Assembly (NCBI RefSeq): GCF_003967515.1
Contig: NZ_BIFQ01000001.1
Span: forward strand, 3,286,001-3,350,000
Direction of reading: 5' to 3'
DNA: 64,000 nucleotides
Source of the DNA: Dictyobacter aurantiacus
GTDB taxonomy: Bacteria; Chloroflexota; Ktedonobacteria; Ktedonobacterales; Ktedonobacteraceae
In this document: positions 18,197 to 27,421 of the stretch, piece by piece
Numbering within the stretch: the first letter of the stretch is position 1
How the letters are laid out: every line of letters starts with the position of its first letter
Position numbers and translations under genes: made by a program
Notes under the pieces: model-generated
What the model was told of the DNA's origin: nothing
Seen by the model: only the letters and a program-made list of their open reading frames with translations
Database searches by the model: none

Positions 18197-18283
18197 GAAG
18201 ATGTGTGGGGCCGTGCGCCAGCACGGCCCCACACATCTTCAAAAACATGGCGGTGGGCGCGCAGCGCCCACCCGCCATAAAAC
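18197..18283. repeat. Two adjacent intergenic palindromes
   Basis: The first has perfect 20-bp arms (18197-18216, 18221-18240) and a 4-nt loop. The second (about 18247-18278) is near perfect with one bulged base. A third short inverted repeat lies at about 18296-18326. Together they separate the lipoprotein gene from the histidine kinase gene and may terminate transcription. Confidence 0.75.
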
Positions 18284-18420
18284 CACAACCCATATTAGCA
18301 GGGGAATTTACCAAATTCCCCGCTAACGTGGTATACTTTGACTTACGGTATCAGATGAGTTACCTGTTCTGCCGATAGCGCAACATATATTTGTTGGAAC
18401 GCTGGTAAGGAGGAGAACTG

Positions 18421-18442
18421 GAAGGGCATATGCCCCTTTTTT
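18421..18442 (+). terminator. Short hairpin and T run upstream of the histidine kinase
   Basis: GGGCATATGCCC (18424-18435) is a 12-bp palindrome followed by a T6 run. It lies 75 bp before the next start codon, so it could be a leader attenuator or end an upstream transcript. Confidence 0.5.
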
Positions 18443-18515
18443 CGCTTCTTACGCGGCTCAGTAACTATCTGTATTTCTCGCTTTATAGGTGACAAAGAAG
18501 TAGAAGAGAGCGCTG

Positions 18516-20138
18516 ATGACCTTACCTGTAACATCACTACACAACCACGAATTTTTGCACACTATCCCCTCCTTTGATGTTAATGCTCCAGAAGTGATAT
18601 CAGCACTCCATAAAGTTGCTCTCAATGTGAGCATGCTCTTTCCAGGCACAGGTTGTATTATCATGCTCTTACATCCTTCAGCTAGATTCTTGCTTACGTA
18701 CACCAGCGAGCAGATCATTCAGCATCCTTTTATCTATGCTGGTAGCAGGCTGGACCAGGTGTTACAGAGCCACCAGCCTGTGATTATTGAGGACGTTGCT
18801 GACCAGGACAAGCTTGCGCGGGAGATTCCTGGCTTCCATGGCCGTTCTCTGCTCTTACTCCCCTTGCTCAACACTGATATCTGTATCGGTGCCCTGGTAA
18901 TAATGGGGTATGAGCCACAGGTTTTCGATGACCAGGCTGTGCGCATCGGGCGCGCCTTTGCCGACCAGGCGGCCCTCTCGCTTATGAGTGTCCAGCAGGC
19001 CAGCTCTGTCCAGCACTGGATTCTAGAGGATCAGCGCTACCTGCGCACTATATTACAGGCCAGCTCTGATGGGATCGCTTTAGTAGGTGATCAGCGGCAC
19101 TTCATTGAAGCCAATCCAGCCTTCGGCCGTATGTTCGCTTTACAGCCTGCTGAGATGGAGAATTGTTCTTGCGCCGATATTTTTGGTTGTAACGGTGATG
19201 TTAAGCCCGCCTGCTGCCTGAAAGGGTGCATGATCGAGCACGCCTTACGGCATGAGCAATCGTTAGAATACGCCGAAGTCGATATCACTATTCAGGGGAC
19301 TCCACGTGTGCTGGGATTGAGTGTAACGCCGGTCGCCTTAAAAGATGCGCCCGTCTGCCTGGTTATCGCGCGGGACATGACGGCCGTCCGTGACGCCACT
19401 CGTAGCAAAGCGAAATTTCTGTCTATGATTGCACACGAGCTTCGTTCTCCTCTCAACGCCATCAATGGCTATCTAGAGCTCCTGTTGACCGGAGTGGGAG
19501 GTGAGCTAACAGATGAGCAGCATGATTTCGCCCGCCGTGCCCGCGCCGGTAGCGAGAATCTGTATGCGTTGCTTGAGGACCTCTTGTTGATCTCGCGGGC
19601 CGATGCTGGTCAGATGCGCCTCCATCGCGAGCTGGTTCTTTTGCCGGCTATCATTGATAACGCGGTCGAAGAACTAGAGCTGACGGCCGCCGACAACGAA
19701 ATCACCATGCAGTTGGATATCGCCGATCACCTCCCAAGGCTGTATGCCGACTCTGTTCGCCTGCAGCAGGTGTTGCGCAACCTGATCAATAACGCTCTAC
19801 ACTTCACCCCCGCTGGCGGCGAGGTCACGATCTCGGCCTCGTTAATAAAAAGTGACCATCGCTCGTCCGCTTCACTGAATGATGATGATGAACCACAGCA
19901 GATGATACAACTCCAGGTGCGCGATACCGGTTGTGGAATCGCTCCGGAGTTCCATCAGCGTATCTTCGAACGCTTCTTCCAGGCGCCCAATGAACGCGTT
20001 AGTCGTGCTGGAGGACAGGGGTTAGGCCTATCGATCGTCAAAATGATCATCGAATTGCACGAAGGAACGGTCACCGTCTCCAGCGTACCGGGTCAGGGAA
20101 GCACTTTTACCTGCCTCTTACCATGCCTGTCGAATTAA
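18516..20138 (+). CDS. GAF-PAS sensor histidine kinase, soluble
   Basis: The 540-aa protein has no transmembrane helix. Domains in order: GAF (about 25-165), PAS (about 180-300), HisKA with AHELRSPLNAINGYLELL, and HATPase_c with N box NLINNALHFTPAGG, G1 VRDTGCGIAPE and G2 GGQGLGLSIVKMI. The PAS domain holds a cysteine cluster (CSCADIFGC and CCLKGC), which could bind metal or sense redox state, although that is inference. No response regulator is adjacent, so it is an orphan kinase. GAAGAGAG lies upstream of the ATG. Confidence 0.92.
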   Translation: MTLPVTSLHNHEFLHTIPSFDVNAPEVISALHKVALNVSMLFPGTGCIIMLLHPSARFLLTYTSEQIIQHPFIYAGSRLDQVLQSHQPVIIEDVADQDKLAREIPGFHGRSLLLLPLLNTDICIGALVIMGYEPQVFDDQAVRIGRAFADQAALSLMSVQQASSVQHWILEDQRYLRTILQASSDGIALVGDQRHFIEANPAFGRMFALQPAEMENCSCADIFGCNGDVKPACCLKGCMIEHALRHEQSLEYAEVDITIQGTPRVLGLSVTPVALKDAPVCLVIARDMTAVRDATRSKAKFLSMIAHELRSPLNAINGYLELLLTGVGGELTDEQHDFARRARAGSENLYALLEDLLLISRADAGQMRLHRELVLLPAIIDNAVEELELTAADNEITMQLDIADHLPRLYADSVRLQQVLRNLINNALHFTPAGGEVTISASLIKSDHRSSASLNDDDEPQQMIQLQVRDTGCGIAPEFHQRIFERFFQAPNERVSRAGGQGLGLSIVKMIIELHEGTVTVSSVPGQGSTFTCLLPCLSN

Positions 20139-20333
20139 GCAAACACACCTGATCTTGTACTTTTAACCTGAACCTTTATTCAATCATATTTATGCCTGCT
20201 TAATGCTTTACCCTTGACGCGCTTGTGAATGCGTGCTATGCTCAAATTATTCCAATATGTTCCTTGCTGCTGAGAAGCCAGGAATGAGGCGAGGTAATAT
20301 GTAGGCTTTTGTACAAAAGAAGGAGACAAGACT

Positions 20334-20579
20334 GTGGGTATGCTACGGGTCATGTCCCGCCGCGGCGATGATCGCATTATATGGGATGCGCAAAAAGTCG
20401 AAGCCCAGGATTCAGAAGCTGTTGCGGCCATTAAAGAGGCAGAGCGCATTTTTACGGAAGAGCGCAAGAAAGGTGCCACCGCCTTCAAAGTAGAGCCAGG
20501 TAAAACTGTAGAACGTATCGACAAGTTTGATCGTACTGCCGAACAAATTGTCCTCGTACCTCGTGTTGTGGGCGGGTGA
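20334..20579 (+). CDS. Small conserved protein ending in Gly-Gly, possible beta-grasp/ubiquitin-like fold
   Basis: The 81-aa protein starts at a GTG with AAGGAG 8 nt upstream. It has an RGDDRIIWDA strand, a helix (AVAAIKEAERIFTEERKKG), a second strand (TAFKVEPG) and the C-terminal tail EQIVLVPRVVGG. The tail resembles the C-termini of MoaD/ThiS sulfur carriers and ubiquitin-like proteins, in which the terminal Gly-Gly is activated by an E1-like enzyme. No E1-like gene is nearby, so this is only a suggestion. It is followed after 15 bp by a second small gene, and the two look cotranscribed. Confidence 0.7.
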   Translation: MGMLRVMSRRGDDRIIWDAQKVEAQDSEAVAAIKEAERIFTEERKKGATAFKVEPGKTVERIDKFDRTAEQIVLVPRVVGG

Positions 20580-20594
20580 GGAGTGTAATTCGCT

Positions 20595-21047
20595 ATGTTG
20601 GAGACGCTGAGTTTATTCCTCGGTATCTGGTTGTTGTTTCTCCTACTCGCGATTTATTACCTTTCGCAGTCGCCAGATGGCAGCGTGGGCCGGTTACGCG
20701 AGTCCGTGAGCGAACACCTCTCAGCCGAGAGTCGGGCCAAAGCACTCATGCGCGAGATGCTCTCCGAGAATCAATATCAGCAATTGATCAAGTTTGGTTA
20801 CCTTGAAGTGCCAAGTCCTACAATGGATAACCGGGTGTATCGTATTCCTGGAGGTGGGGGATTAGTAAAGGTATACGAACGTGGCTGCGCAGTAATGGAA
20901 TTATGCTTACAGCCAGCGGAACCATTACCCGATGGTGACGTTGTGGTCATGCATAAGTTGATGATCGAGGCAAATGAGCAGGAGTATTTGCAGAAGGCGA
21001 ATCATTTCGCTCCCGGCATCATTTCTCTGCGTTGCCAGCATCTATAA
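20595..21047 (+). CDS. Single-pass membrane protein of unknown function, paired with the Gly-Gly protein
   Basis: The 150-aa protein begins with a hydrophobic helix (about residues 4-25) followed by a soluble domain. That domain contains LREMLSENQYQQLIKFGYLEVPS-type sequence, RVYRIPGGGGLVKVY, VMELCLQPAEPLPDGD, and VVMHKLMIEANEQEYLQKAN. The motif order looks like a conserved domain, but I cannot name it. GAGGAG lies 9 nt before the ATG. The close spacing to the Gly-Gly protein suggests they work together, perhaps with this protein placing the partner at the membrane. Confidence 0.7.
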   Translation: MLETLSLFLGIWLLFLLLAIYYLSQSPDGSVGRLRESVSEHLSAESRAKALMREMLSENQYQQLIKFGYLEVPSPTMDNRVYRIPGGGGLVKVYERGCAVMELCLQPAEPLPDGDVVVMHKLMIEANEQEYLQKANHFAPGIISLRCQHL

Positions 21048-21262
21048 GGATCACTTTTCTTACGTAGGACCCTGGCTTTTGGGCTAGCGTAACAATTGGT
21101 TGGGCCGCTTCGAACTGCGTGTATTTCGCGGATCTCGGGCGGCCTTTCTTGTTTGTGTTCCCTATATTCGCTCCCCTCGTTCTAATAGTGACACGTTGCT
21201 TTATGTCGCGGCGTGATTATGCTGTATCTATTCTATGATCGATCAATGGAGATGAGTTGAAG

Positions 21263-22855
21263 ATGACTACGGGAGAACGAAGTTCACAGGAGACGTCGGA
21301 ACTAAAAAGTACGCAGGAGAAGATCGCTGAACTGCGAACCTTACAGGAAGAGGCGATGCGTGGCGGTGGTGAGAAGCGCATTGCCGCCCAACATAAGAAA
21401 GGCAAGCTGACCGCTCGTGAGCGCGTGGATCTCTTATTGGATCCCGGTAGCTTTAATGAGTTAGATATGTTTGTAACCCATCGGGCCAGCGATTTTGGTC
21501 TCGACGAGCAGAAGATTCCTGGCGATGGTGTGGTGACGGGCTACGGCAAGATTGATGGACGTCTCGTCTATGTGTTTTCCCAGGATTTTACGGTCTTTGG
21601 CGGCTCCCTCTCAGAGGCGCATGCGGAAAAGATCTGTAAAGTGATGGACCTGGCCACGCGCAATGGGGCGCCGGTGATTGGTTTAAATGACTCGGGTGGC
21701 GCGCGTATTCAAGAAGGTGTGGTAAGCCTGGGCGCGTATGCCGATATTTTTTTGCGCAATACCCTCGCCTCGGGTGTGGTGCCGCAGATTTCCGCCATCA
21801 TGGGACCCTGTGCCGGCGGCGCCGTCTACTCGCCGGCCATTACCGATTTTATTTTTATGGTTGAAGAGACCAGTTATATGTTTGTAACGGGTCCCAATGT
21901 GTTAAAGGCTGTGACCCATGAAGATGTCTCATTTGAGGATCTGGGTGGCGCCATGGTACATAATAGCACGAGTGGCGTGGCCCACTTTGCCTCTCCGGGC
22001 GAACCCGAATGCCTGGCGATGATCCGTCGTCTGCTGAGCTACCTGCCCTCTAATAATGTCGATGATCCTCCGCTGGTGACGCCAAACGATGAAGCTAACC
22101 GCCTCATCGATGAGCTCAACGAGATTGTTCCTGACAATCCGGGCAAGCCATATGACATCAAAGAGGTGATCCATCATATCGTCGACGATGGCGATTTCTT
22201 TGAGGTGCAGGAGCACTTTGCCCAGAACATTATCGTCGGCTTCGCGCGTCTGAATGGACGCTCGATCGGGATTGTAGCCCAGCAGCCGCGTGTACTGGCC
22301 GGGGTGCTGGACATCAACGCTTCCGATAAGGCCGCTCGCTTTGTGCGCTTTTGCGACTGCTTTAATATTCCGATCATTACGCTGGAAGACGTTCCTGGCT
22401 TCTTGCCGGGCGTGGGACAGGAGCACAACGGCATTATTCGCCATGGCGCTAAACTGCTCTATGCGTACTGTGAAGCGACGGTCCCCAAGATCACTGTCAT
22501 TACTCGCAAGGCATATGGCGGCGCTTATGATGTGATGAGCAGCAAGCATATTCGCGGCGACATTAACTACGCCTGGCCGACGGCTGAGATCGCCGTTATG
22601 GGTGCCGAGGGCGCGGTCAATATCCTGTTTAAAGATGAGATCGAGCACGCCTCTGATCCCGAGCAGCGCCGTAAGGAGCTGATCGCGGAATATAACGCCA
22701 GGTTTGCCAACCCCTATATCGCCGCCAGCCGTGGTTACGTTGACGAGGTTATTGAGCCGCGCTATACCCGCGTCAAACTGATCAACGCCTTAGAGATGTT
22801 GAAAAATAAACGTGACACCAATCCTCCCAAAAAGCACGGGAATATTCCGTTATAA
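21263..22855 (+). CDS. pccB: Acyl-CoA (propionyl/methylmalonyl-type) carboxylase beta subunit
   Basis: The 530-aa protein is a biotin-dependent carboxyltransferase of the PccB/AccD5 type. It transfers the carboxyl group from carboxybiotin to acyl-CoA. Visible motifs: [67 protein letters not shown] with the oxyanion-hole glycines, and in the C-terminal half [22 protein letters not shown], shown here in part, and [11 protein letters not shown]. No biotin carboxylase or BCCP gene is adjacent, so the alpha subunit lies elsewhere. The ATG at 21263 or a TTG at 21257 could start it. Two terminators follow. Confidence 0.92.
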   Translation: MTTGERSSQETSELKSTQEKIAELRTLQEEAMRGGGEKRIAAQHKKGKLTARERVDLLLDPGSFNELDMFVTHRASDFGLDEQKIPGDGVVTGYGKIDGRLVYVFSQDFTVFGGSLSEAHAEKICKVMDLATRNGAPVIGLNDSGGARIQEGVVSLGAYADIFLRNTLASGVVPQISAIMGPCAGGAVYSPAITDFIFMVEETSYMFVTGPNVLKAVTHEDVSFEDLGGAMVHNSTSGVAHFASPGEPECLAMIRRLLSYLPSNNVDDPPLVTPNDEANRLIDELNEIVPDNPGKPYDIKEVIHHIVDDGDFFEVQEHFAQNIIVGFARLNGRSIGIVAQQPRVLAGVLDINASDKAARFVRFCDCFNIPIITLEDVPGFLPGVGQEHNGIIRHGAKLLYAYCEATVPKITVITRKAYGGAYDVMSSKHIRGDINYAWPTAEIAVMGAEGAVNILFKDEIEHASDPEQRRKELIAEYNARFANPYIAASRGYVDEVIEPRYTRVKLINALEMLKNKRDTNPPKKHGNIPL

Positions 22856-22873
22856 GGATAAATAAGGATAAGA

Positions 22874-22909
22874 GAGTTTCTCGCACAATAGGACGAGAAA
22901 CTCTTTTTT
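22874..22909 (+). terminator. Terminator after pccB
   Basis: A 10-bp perfect stem (22874-22883 with 22894-22903) is followed by six T residues. Confidence 0.85.
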
Positions 22910-22999
22910 CATTGCATCAGGAGAGATATCGATAATTTATATTTTGTTTCTCATGTAAGATGTAATAGGGACCACTCGTACCCGATAATGCCCATCATT

Positions 23000-23041
23000 G
23001 ATGCCAGCAATGTTCGTGACCGCGTTGCTGGCATCTTTTTT
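23000..23041 (+). terminator. Second terminator in the convergent region
   Basis: An 11-bp perfect stem (23000-23010 with 23025-23035) is followed by T6. It lies between pccB and the leftward pgeF and insulates the convergent transcripts. Confidence 0.8.
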
Positions 23042-23086
23042 GGGGATGTATCTCTCCCCGCGGTAAAGCCGGGGCAAGCCCGGCAC

Positions 23087-23986
23087 CTACCGTAGGGCCA
23101 TGATGACGACGAAGCGGCCGGTTTTGCCATTCTCTTTGCGGTGGGAGAAGAATTGTTCGGTTTGGCAGCCGGTACAGATGCGCATGACTTCTATATGCTC
23201 GGCGGTCAGGCCGGCCATGAGCAGTTGTTGCCGATTCGCTTCCTGCAGATCCAGGCGTAAGCTGGTCCTGTTATCTGGCAGCTGGACCGTTGAGAAGGTG
23301 GCCGAACGCTGGATGCGTTCGCGGTAGGCTGGATTGGTGGGCATGCTCGAAAATTCTTGCTCTCCCATAAAGAGCTGCCGTACTTCCTGTGAGACCTCAT
23401 AGCAACAGGGGCCGATGGCGGGGGCGATCCCGGCATAGATATCTTCGGGTCGCGAACCAAAGGTCTGCTGCATGGCCTCTATGGTGGCGATCGAGATGCC
23501 ACGGGCGGTGCCGCGCCAGCCTCCATGCGCAATACCTATGACATGCTGGATCGGATCATAAAAAGTGAGGGGTACGCAGTCCGCGAATGAGAGGGCCATT
23601 GCGACCTCGCGCTCTCGTGAGATTATGGCGTCACCCTGGCGAATGGTGGCGGGCGTCCAGGCTCGCTCATAATACGACATATCGGCCCAATCGGTGCGCC
23701 ATTCTTTAGACAGATCCAGTGTCAGCACATCCGCCCCATGGACCTGCCAGAGGGTGGCGCTGGGCGTGCCTGAAAGCTGCAGGGCCTGTAGGGCCAGCTG
23801 ACGGTTGCGAATAACGTTAGGAAATGTATCTCCACCCCCACGTGGTGGGGCCGATGTATTCAAACTGCTGTATGGTGCTTCGCTAAAGCCGCCGACGCGG
23901 GTAAATACTCCATGGGTCAACTCAGAAAAGGGACTGTAGTGGCTAAATTGCAGATAGCGGACGTCCTCATACTGTCGTTCGATCAA
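23087..23986 (-). CDS. pgeF: Peptidoglycan editing factor / multicopper-oxidase-like YfiH family
   Basis: The 299-aa protein matches the PgeF (YfiH, formerly laccase-domain) family, which removes misincorporated L-Ser from peptidoglycan precursors; purine nucleosidase-type activities are also reported. Visible motifs: HGVFTRVGGFSEAPYSSLN, TLWQVHGADVLTL, FADCVPLTFYDP and IGIAHGGWRGTARGI with the conserved metal-binding Cys and His. The chosen start is a TTG at 23986 with AAAGGAG 5 nt upstream; a longer reading from 24076 has no good site. It lies 134 bp downstream of the leftward LCP gene, so cotranscription is possible. Confidence 0.9.
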   Translation of the reverse strand: MIERQYEDVRYLQFSHYSPFSELTHGVFTRVGGFSEAPYSSLNTSAPPRGGGDTFPNVIRNRQLALQALQLSGTPSATLWQVHGADVLTLDLSKEWRTDWADMSYYERAWTPATIRQGDAIISREREVAMALSFADCVPLTFYDPIQHVIGIAHGGWRGTARGISIATIEAMQQTFGSRPEDIYAGIAPAIGPCCYEVSQEVRQLFMGEQEFSSMPTNPAYRERIQRSATFSTVQLPDNRTSLRLDLQEANRQQLLMAGLTAEHIEVMRICTGCQTEQFFSHRKENGKTGRFVVIMALR

Positions 23987-24120
23987 AGCTGCTCCTTTTT
24001 CCTGTTCGCCTTCCAGTATCTGTGCGCAGCCGGGTAAGGTGAAGCGGCATTGATGGATCGCTTTCCCGGCCAGCAAGGCTGTGTCTATTGTATCACAGCC
24101 TTTTGTGTCCTTTTTCTGAA

Positions 24121-25563
24121 CTAGCCGTTGACATGACAGCTCTGCGCGCTTCCCAGACCAAAGATGCGATTGATGGCTGGCTGGATCGCGTCACAGTGAG
24201 GGATGACCACATCCTGGTCCGCTCCGACCGAAGGATCATAGATCGTGGCCAGATCGCCGTAGTCCTGTGAGCCCTGGCCGGTTCCCAGCGTTAGATGATC
24301 GATAGGTTTATTGAGCAGCGTACGACCATAGTTGGCGAAGGCCAGCATCTCATTTTCATTGAAGTCGGTATAGACGCTACCGGAGAGATCATTGAGCAGC
24401 GACGAGAAGTTCTGTATCAGTGTTGAGACATTTAGCTTCAATTTCAGCGCCTCCAGCACCTGTTGCTGGCGCTGGGTACGCCCGAGATCTCCGACCAGAT
24501 CTGAGTGACGTGAGCGTACATACTCCAGGGCTTCTTGCCCGTTCAGATGTTGCGGTCCAGGCGTCAGATAGAGGCGCTTGTATGCATTATGGTCGTTGGG
24601 ATCACTGCTGGCGCCGACGTCGTTGGGATAAGCATCATCGACGACCGGGTGGTCAACGTTAATATCAATACCATTCAATGTATCAATGACCTTGGCAAAG
24701 CCATCCAGTCCTACCCAGGCGTAGCGATCGATGTGAATGCCGTAGTCCTGCTCAACCGTCTGGCGGGCCAGGCGCACACCGTCCTCAAATTTACCGCTCT
24801 CTTGAACGCCCAGCGAAAACGCCTGGTCGATTTTGTGCATGCCCATGCCATCCGGTACCGAGACCCAGGAATCGCGCGGGATTGAGACCATAGTCACCGT
24901 GTTTTTAATGGTATCAACATGGACCACCATCATGACCTGTGTTAAAACATTGGGAAAAACATATTTTTGATCGTTATCACTGCCCAGCAGCAGAATATTC
25001 CAGCTCTTGCCCGTTACCAGGTCGCTGGACCCGCTCATTGTTGTGGTCGGCAATACCGTTGGTTCTTGATTGGAACGAGATACCGGGCGAATGATCTGAT
25101 TTAATGGTTTTTGGATCGTCGTTTTGTAGTAGTAATAGGCCGCGCTGGCGCTTCCGCCTCCCAGAACCAGTAAGACGGCCAGCGCGATCAGGAGTACCTT
25201 AACCAATCTGGGCAATACCTTCTTCTGTATCGTTTGAACCGCCGTTGCAGCTTCTCCTGCTGCTGGCGCAGCCTCGTTAAGATGATCTGCCCGATTGGTG
25301 ACGTGGATCCCTTTGAGGTCTACCGTGATGCGGCGGGTGGGCTGGCTGGCGATATCGCTGCTTTTGAGGTCTACCGTGATGCGGCGGGTGGGCTGGCTGG
25401 CGATATCGTTCTTCCCGATCGTTTCCGCGTTGGGTTGCGTTGACTGATCAACGACATTCATCTCCTCTGGAGCTTTTGCAGAGGTGGTATCTGGCGCTGG
25501 AGCTTCGGGAACGCCGGGTTCTGTTTCTGTACAACTGTGCTCTTCAGAAGGGGGTGTCGTCAT
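24121..25563 (-). CDS. LytR-CpsA-Psr (LCP) family cell-wall glycopolymer ligase
   Basis: The 480-aa protein has a cytoplasmic N-terminal region of about 120 residues, one transmembrane helix (about 124-146) and an extracellular LCP domain: WNILLLGSDND, VTMVSIPRDSWVSVPD, KIDQAFSLG, GLDGFAKVIDTLNGIDI, and GQEALEYVRSRHSDLVGDLGR. LCP proteins transfer undecaprenyl-linked glycopolymers to peptidoglycan, and the Arg and Asp residues of the active site are present. The cytoplasmic tail contains a tandem duplication of a 17-residue unit (DIASQPTRRITVDLKSS), from a 51-bp direct repeat near 25314-25415. It is followed on the same strand by pgeF, another wall gene. Confidence 0.92.
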   Translation of the reverse strand: MTTPPSEEHSCTETEPGVPEAPAPDTTSAKAPEEMNVVDQSTQPNAETIGKNDIASQPTRRITVDLKSSDIASQPTRRITVDLKGIHVTNRADHLNEAAPAAGEAATAVQTIQKKVLPRLVKVLLIALAVLLVLGGGSASAAYYYYKTTIQKPLNQIIRPVSRSNQEPTVLPTTTMSGSSDLVTGKSWNILLLGSDNDQKYVFPNVLTQVMMVVHVDTIKNTVTMVSIPRDSWVSVPDGMGMHKIDQAFSLGVQESGKFEDGVRLARQTVEQDYGIHIDRYAWVGLDGFAKVIDTLNGIDINVDHPVVDDAYPNDVGASSDPNDHNAYKRLYLTPGPQHLNGQEALEYVRSRHSDLVGDLGRTQRQQQVLEALKLKLNVSTLIQNFSSLLNDLSGSVYTDFNENEMLAFANYGRTLLNKPIDHLTLGTGQGSQDYGDLATIYDPSVGADQDVVIPHCDAIQPAINRIFGLGSAQSCHVNG

Positions 25564-25869
25564 CCTTTAACTATCTCTTTTCATAGTATATTTATGCCGG
25601 CCAGGGGTAAAGTATGAACGAATTTACTACAATGGCATTATAAAAGTATGTTTGATATTACATGCATCAGGACGAACGATGTGCTACGGTGGTGTATATA
25701 AAGTATAGGTGTAAGTAACCGAATGATAATGTATACCTTGTGTTAATATAAATGCACTACTATTAAGAATCGTCTCACTAATCCTTATAGATTATTATAT
25801 GGTACCTTTGGGATAAATGGTATAGTGAAGGGTGGATGAATTGAAACATACCTGTTGGGAGGTTGTCTG
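25564..25869. other. AT-rich divergent intergenic region
   Basis: The region separates the leftward LCP gene from the rightward M24 peptidase gene and must hold both promoters. Several AT-rich boxes occur, but none is clear enough to call. No gene was seen. Confidence 0.45.
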
Positions 25870-27057
25870 ATGGATATTGAAAAGATCCAACGCGTCTTGC
25901 AGGACGAAAAGTTGGATGGCTGGCTTTTTTATGATTTTCGCAAGTCAAATCCGATCGCATATCAGGTCCTACAACTGCCGGTGGAGGCGATGTATACACG
26001 GCGCTGGTTCTATTTTGTGCCTGCCCAGGGAACGCCAGTCGCGCTGATCAGCGCGGTCGAGCCTCATATTCTGGCTACGTTGCCCGGCGAGCGTGTCCTT
26101 TTCAGGACCTGGCAGGAGATGCATACACACTTACGGGAGATACTCCCGGCTCAGGCCCGGGTGGCGATGGAATATTCCCCCTTCAATGCTATTCCATATG
26201 TTTCGCGGGTAGATGCGGGTACGATCGAGCTGGTGCGCTCTTTTGGAGCCGAGGTTGTGACCTCCGCCAACCTTGCCCAGCACTTTATTGCCCAGCTTAC
26301 CGAGGAGCAGATGTACACGCATCGGCAAGCGGGACGGTTGTTGATAGCCGCCAAAGATACACTCTTTGCGCAACTGGGGTCAGATCTGAGCGCGGGACGT
26401 GAGCTTAATGAGTTCGAGGTGCAGCAGCGCTTTGTCGCTTTAATTCAGCAGGCCGGACTGGAACTCCCTGAAGACGAGATGCCGATCGTGGCGGTCAACG
26501 AGCATAGTGGAAATCCCCACTACGAGCCGACCGCGTTGCAGCATAGCCCCATCCAGCGTGGTGACCTGGTACTGTTCGATTTCTGGGCTAAATTGCCGCG
26601 TCCGGACTCGGTCTTTGGTGATTATACCTGGGTAGCCTTCGCTGGCACACGCGACGAAATCCCGGCTCGCCAGCGCGAGGTATTTGAGGTAGTGAGCAAC
26701 GCCCGCGATAGCGCGATTGCCTTTGTGCGCGAGCGCATGGCAGCCGGCGGCTACGTTAAAGGTGGGGACGTCGATGATGTTTGCCGCCAGGTGATTACCA
26801 AAGCTGGCTATGGTGACTACTTCGTACATCGCACCGGCCACAGCATCGGTCCTGTTCTGCATGGCAATGGGGCCAACGTTGATAACTTCGAGACCCGGGA
26901 CGAGCGTACCCTGCTTCCCTATACCTGCAACTCGATCGAGCCCGGCATCTATCTCCCCGAATTCGGTATTCGCAGCGAAGTCGATCTGCTTATCCTGGAA
27001 CACGATGCCGAAGTCACAGGTGTCCCCATCCAAAAAGAAATCGTAGCACTCCTTTAA
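25870..27057 (+). CDS. M24 family metallopeptidase (Xaa-Pro aminopeptidase/dipeptidase-like)
   Basis: The 395-aa protein has a creatinase-like N-terminal domain (about 1-140) and a C-terminal pita-bread M24 domain. Candidate metal ligands are Asp in LVLFDFWAKLPRP, Asp in VFGDYTWVAF, His in YFVHRTGHSIGPVLHGNG, Glu in CNSIEPGIYLPEFGIRSEVD and the final Glu of that stretch. Such enzymes cleave Xaa-Pro bonds with two metal ions. The first Asp context, DFWAKL, differs from the usual D-x-G, so substrate preference is uncertain. GGGAGG precedes the ATG. It is monocistronic and followed by a palindrome cluster. Confidence 0.87.
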   Translation: MDIEKIQRVLQDEKLDGWLFYDFRKSNPIAYQVLQLPVEAMYTRRWFYFVPAQGTPVALISAVEPHILATLPGERVLFRTWQEMHTHLREILPAQARVAMEYSPFNAIPYVSRVDAGTIELVRSFGAEVVTSANLAQHFIAQLTEEQMYTHRQAGRLLIAAKDTLFAQLGSDLSAGRELNEFEVQQRFVALIQQAGLELPEDEMPIVAVNEHSGNPHYEPTALQHSPIQRGDLVLFDFWAKLPRPDSVFGDYTWVAFAGTRDEIPARQREVFEVVSNARDSAIAFVRERMAAGGYVKGGDVDDVCRQVITKAGYGDYFVHRTGHSIGPVLHGNGANVDNFETRDERTLLPYTCNSIEPGIYLPEFGIRSEVDLLILEHDAEVTGVPIQKEIVALL

Positions 27058-27111
27058 CATAGAAAGCGGATGCGCTTTGAGCGGGTAGCGCCGCAACGGC
27101 ACCATTCATTT

Positions 27112-27275
27112 TGATCAGGTTGGGTCACCGTGCGACGCGCACGGTGACCCAACCTGATCATTCCATATATCTGTTGTGTGTTGCAGCAGCGGGTCGCGAA
27201 AGCGACCCGCTGCTGTGCAACACACAACCCCTGTGTGGCCGCGCATGCGGACGCCCGTACGGGAGCGCTTACGTT
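27112..27275. repeat. Two palindromes followed by the dispersed GC-rich motif
   Basis: The first palindrome has 23-bp arms and a 3-nt loop (27112-27134, 27138-27160). The second, about 27174-27229, has a GAAA loop and one small bulge. A copy of the GC-rich motif (GCATGCGGACGCCCGTAC core) follows at about 27236-27272. The composite ends the M24 gene transcript. The open frames over it are not genes. Confidence 0.8.
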
Positions 27276-27421
27276 CAGAAGTAAGATATCCTCTTACAAC
27301 CTCATATATTTGTCTAACGTACATGATATTGAAATAATCATTGACGATGGTCCTGGCATGGAGCAGGACATCCTCTTCATTGTAAAGATATTCTCTTGAG
27401 TACAAGGGAGGCGAGTTTCAA

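Noticed and set aside
21929..22648. Long minus-strand ORF within pccB
   Set aside because: Shadow of a strongly biased coding gene; no RBS or recognisable protein.
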